Shown here: piece by piece, positions 6,027 through 7,390 of the stretch
How positions within the stretch are numbered: position 1 is the stretch's first letter
How the letters are laid out: each line of letters begins with the position of its first letter
Source of the DNA: a bacterium
Lineage (GTDB): Bacteria; Patescibacteriota; Saccharimonadia; Saccharimonadales; UBA4665
Length of the DNA: 7,390 bases
Assembly: GCA_021788675.1 (NCBI GenBank)
Contig: JAJYKI010000033.1
Location: forward strand, 1-7,390
Direction: 5' to 3'
Position numbers and translations under genes: made by a program
Notes under the pieces: generated by a model
Told to the model about the DNA's origin: nothing
Databases searched by the model: none
The model's input: only the letters and a program-made list of their open reading frames with translations

Positions 6027-6623
6027 CTATTCGACTTCACCAAGCGCCAAACGCGCGAACCGTCTGACGACAATATTCTCACCTAATCGGGCAATGTGTT
6101 CTTTGACATAATCACCTACTGTCTGATCAGGATTCTTAACGAACGGTTGGCTCATCAAACAACGTTCGGCAAAATACTTATCGATCTGACCGGCAACGAT
6201 CTTGTCGATCATATCCTTAGGTTTACCTTCCTTGGAGGCCTTGTCTTTGAACTCGTCTTCAGCTGACTTGATTGCCGCGGCAGGAACTTGCTCACGACTT
6301 ACGTACTGCGGGTTAGACGCCGCAATATGCATCGCCACGTCCTTAACCAAATTGACAAATATCTCGTTTCTGGCCACAAAATCGGTTTCGCAGTTAACTT
6401 CTACGATTACACCGATCCGGTTATCATGATTATAGTTGCCGATAACACCAGCTAAAGCTTGACGCTCACCTCTTTTTTCGGCTTTTGTTAGGCCTTTGGC
6501 GCGCATCTCTTTGAGAGCTTTATCGAAATCGCCACCCGCTGCTTCAAGTGCGGCTTTCGCATCAGTCAAGCCGACACCGGTTAGATCTTTTAGTCTTTTA
6601 ATTTGAGCTATATCTACCGCCAT
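6027..6623 (-). CDS. tsf: Elongation factor Ts (short form)
   Basis: EF-Ts is the guanine nucleotide exchange factor that releases GDP from EF-Tu in the cytoplasm. The N-terminal UBA-like domain covers roughly residues 1-50, with LKDLTGVGLTDAK at 11-23. The EF-Tu-contacting TDFV motif is at 80-83 inside VNCETDFVARN, so the key Asp81 and Phe82 are present. At 198 residues it is far shorter than the E. coli protein (about 283) and close to the short Thermus-type form, which lacks part of the duplicated core and the coiled-coil module. The end is coherent (hydrophobic and Arg-rich, VVRRFARLALGEVE), so this looks like a natural short form and not a truncation. The start overlaps the rpsB stop as TAATG, and a good Shine-Dalgarno sits inside the rpsB 3' end, so translation is probably coupled. 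pyrH, the usual next gene, is absent and frr follows after 20 bases. Confidence 0.97.
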   Translation of the reverse strand: MAVDIAQIKRLKDLTGVGLTDAKAALEAAGGDFDKALKEMRAKGLTKAEKRGERQALAGVIGNYNHDNRIGVIVEVNCETDFVARNEIFVNLVKDVAMHIAASNPQYVSREQVPAAAIKSAEDEFKDKASKEGKPKDMIDKIVAGQIDKYFAERCLMSQPFVKNPDQTVGDYVKEHIARLGENIVVRRFARLALGEVE

Positions 6624-7360
6624 TATTTATCCTTTCCTTCAGTTTTGCTATCACTAGCAGATTGCTTGGCGCGCTTGGCTTGTCCGGCCTCGATTGCCTC
6701 ACGGGCATAACCGGTAATCAATGCAATAGTTTTAATAGCGTCGTCGTTGGCCGGAATCGGGTAAGTAACCATGGTCGGGTCGGCATTGCTATCAACGATG
6801 GCAACGCTTTTAACATTAATCCGATTAGCCTCTTTGACGGCATTTGACTCTGTAATGACATCAACGATAAATAATGCGCCCGGTTTACCGTTCAGCTCTT
6901 TAATACCGCCATAAAGCCGATTCAGTTCATCGATTTCTTCCTGAAACCTCTGGACTTCCAGTTTGCTATAGCGATTAGCCAGCTCACCCGATGCCATTCT
7001 GGCCTCAAGATCCTTAAGATGCTTAACGCGGGCACCGATTGTATTCCAGTTAGTCAGCATACCGCCCAGCCAGCGCTCTGTGACGTAAGGCTGCTTGACG
7101 GCTATGGCCGCTTCTTTAATGATGTCGGCAGCCTGCTTCTTAGTACCCACAAATAAGATTTGCTTACCGGAGGCGGCCGTTTCACTCAAAAAATCCATCG
7201 CTTTTTGCGCGTTTTCAACCGTCTTGGTGAGGTCGATTACATGGATGCCGTTACGCTTGGAGTGGATGTAGGGAGCCATTTTTGGATGCCAGCGACTGGT
7301 TTTGTGACCAAAATGAGCACCCGCTTCAAGCAACTGCTTTATATCTACGTTTGTTGACAT
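6623..7360 (-). CDS. rpsB: 30S ribosomal protein S2
   Basis: Ribosomal protein S2 binds the small subunit late in assembly, between head and body, and is needed to recruit S1 or support initiation in many bacteria. The 245-residue product is a normal full length. The N-terminal S2 signature LLEAGAHFGH is at residues 10-19, RWLGGMLTNW at 96-105, and the conserved C-terminal block YPIPANDDAIK at 200-210. The family usually has PIPGNDD, so residue 204 is Ala instead of Gly, a mild substitution. A coiled-coil-like charged stretch lies around 110-150, and the tail after about 228 is Lys/Ser-rich and probably disordered. The ATG at 7360 is supported by AGAAAGG 6 bases upstream. It is the first gene of the visible cluster; its stop overlaps the tsf start. 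Only 30 bases upstream are visible, so the promoter and any S2-responsive leader lie outside. Identification is secure. Confidence 0.98.
   Translation of the reverse strand: MSTNVDIKQLLEAGAHFGHKTSRWHPKMAPYIHSKRNGIHVIDLTKTVENAQKAMDFLSETAASGKQILFVGTKKQAADIIKEAAIAVKQPYVTERWLGGMLTNWNTIGARVKHLKDLEARMASGELANRYSKLEVQRFQEEIDELNRLYGGIKELNGKPGALFIVDVITESNAVKEANRINVKSVAIVDSNADPTMVTYPIPANDDAIKTIALITGYAREAIEAGQAKRAKQSASDSKTEGKDK
6630..6635 (-). promoter_or_regulatory. Ribosome binding site of tsf, inside rpsB
   Basis: AAAGGA on the minus strand lies 6 bases before the tsf ATG and is embedded in the last codons of rpsB. Together with the TAATG stop/start overlap at 6621-6625, it points to coupled translation of S2 and EF-Ts. 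Confidence 0.75.
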
Positions 7361-7366
7361 ATAAAA

Positions 7367-7373
7367 CCTTTCT
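7367..7373 (-). promoter_or_regulatory. Ribosome binding site of rpsB
   Basis: AGAAAGG on the minus strand lies 6 bases before the rpsB ATG. This is a good Shine-Dalgarno at standard spacing and fixes the start. The same A-rich AAAGG core recurs before tsf and greA, so the host appears to use conventional Shine-Dalgarno pairing for at least part of its genes. Confidence 0.8.
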
Positions 7374-7390
7374 TTTCCGTAAACCTAAAC

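Noticed and set aside
1..7390. TGA recoding as in SR1/Gracilibacteria
   Set aside because: All genes are full length under the standard code with no in-frame TGA, and conserved glycines are encoded by GGN.

Overview
The window is a single block of eight genes, all read from the minus strand. In transcription order, from high to low coordinates, they are rpsB, tsf, frr, rseP (M50 site-2 protease), a CPBP/CAAX-type intramembrane protease, proS, greA and lysS. All are complete except lysS, which reaches the left edge with an open frame and lacks at most its last codon or codons. Coding density is very high. The largest gap is about 73 bases (greA to lysS), one junction is a TAATG overlap (rpsB/tsf), and one is a 2-base gap (rseP/CPBP). 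I see no RNA gene, mobile element, repeat array, CRISPR or clear terminator.

The organism looks like a bacterium with a reduced genome, most likely of the Candidate Phyla Radiation/Patescibacteria. Saccharibacteria (TM7) is my best guess from the look of the proteins; this is recall and not a search result. Four points support it. The classic rpsB-tsf-pyrH-frr-uppS-cdsA-dxr-rseP-proS order survives, but pyrH, uppS, cdsA and dxr are missing. ProRS is of bacterial type but lacks the internal editing (INS) domain. EF-Ts is the short form (198 residues). LysRS has a shortened, altered class II motif 3. The standard code fits every gene: all reading frames are full length with no in-frame TGA.

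The layout falls into three parts. Positions 5443-7360 hold the translation genes rpsB, tsf and frr (ribosomal protein S2, elongation factor Ts, ribosome recycling factor). Positions 3418-5396 hold two polytopic membrane proteases, RseP and the CPBP protein, with start and stop only 2 bases apart and so probably translationally coupled. Positions 1-3367 hold proS, greA and lysS: two aminoacyl-tRNA synthetases around a transcript-cleavage factor that rescues stalled RNA polymerase. The whole is probably a growth-linked operon for translation, with a membrane-proteolysis pair in the middle.

I found no clearly new biological system. The points most worth following are the CPBP protease coupled to rseP, the editing-less ProRS, the loss of four metabolic genes from an otherwise conserved operon, the motif 3 variant in LysRS, and the unusual start regions of frr and rseP, where a -10-like hexamer sits where a well-spaced Shine-Dalgarno would be expected.
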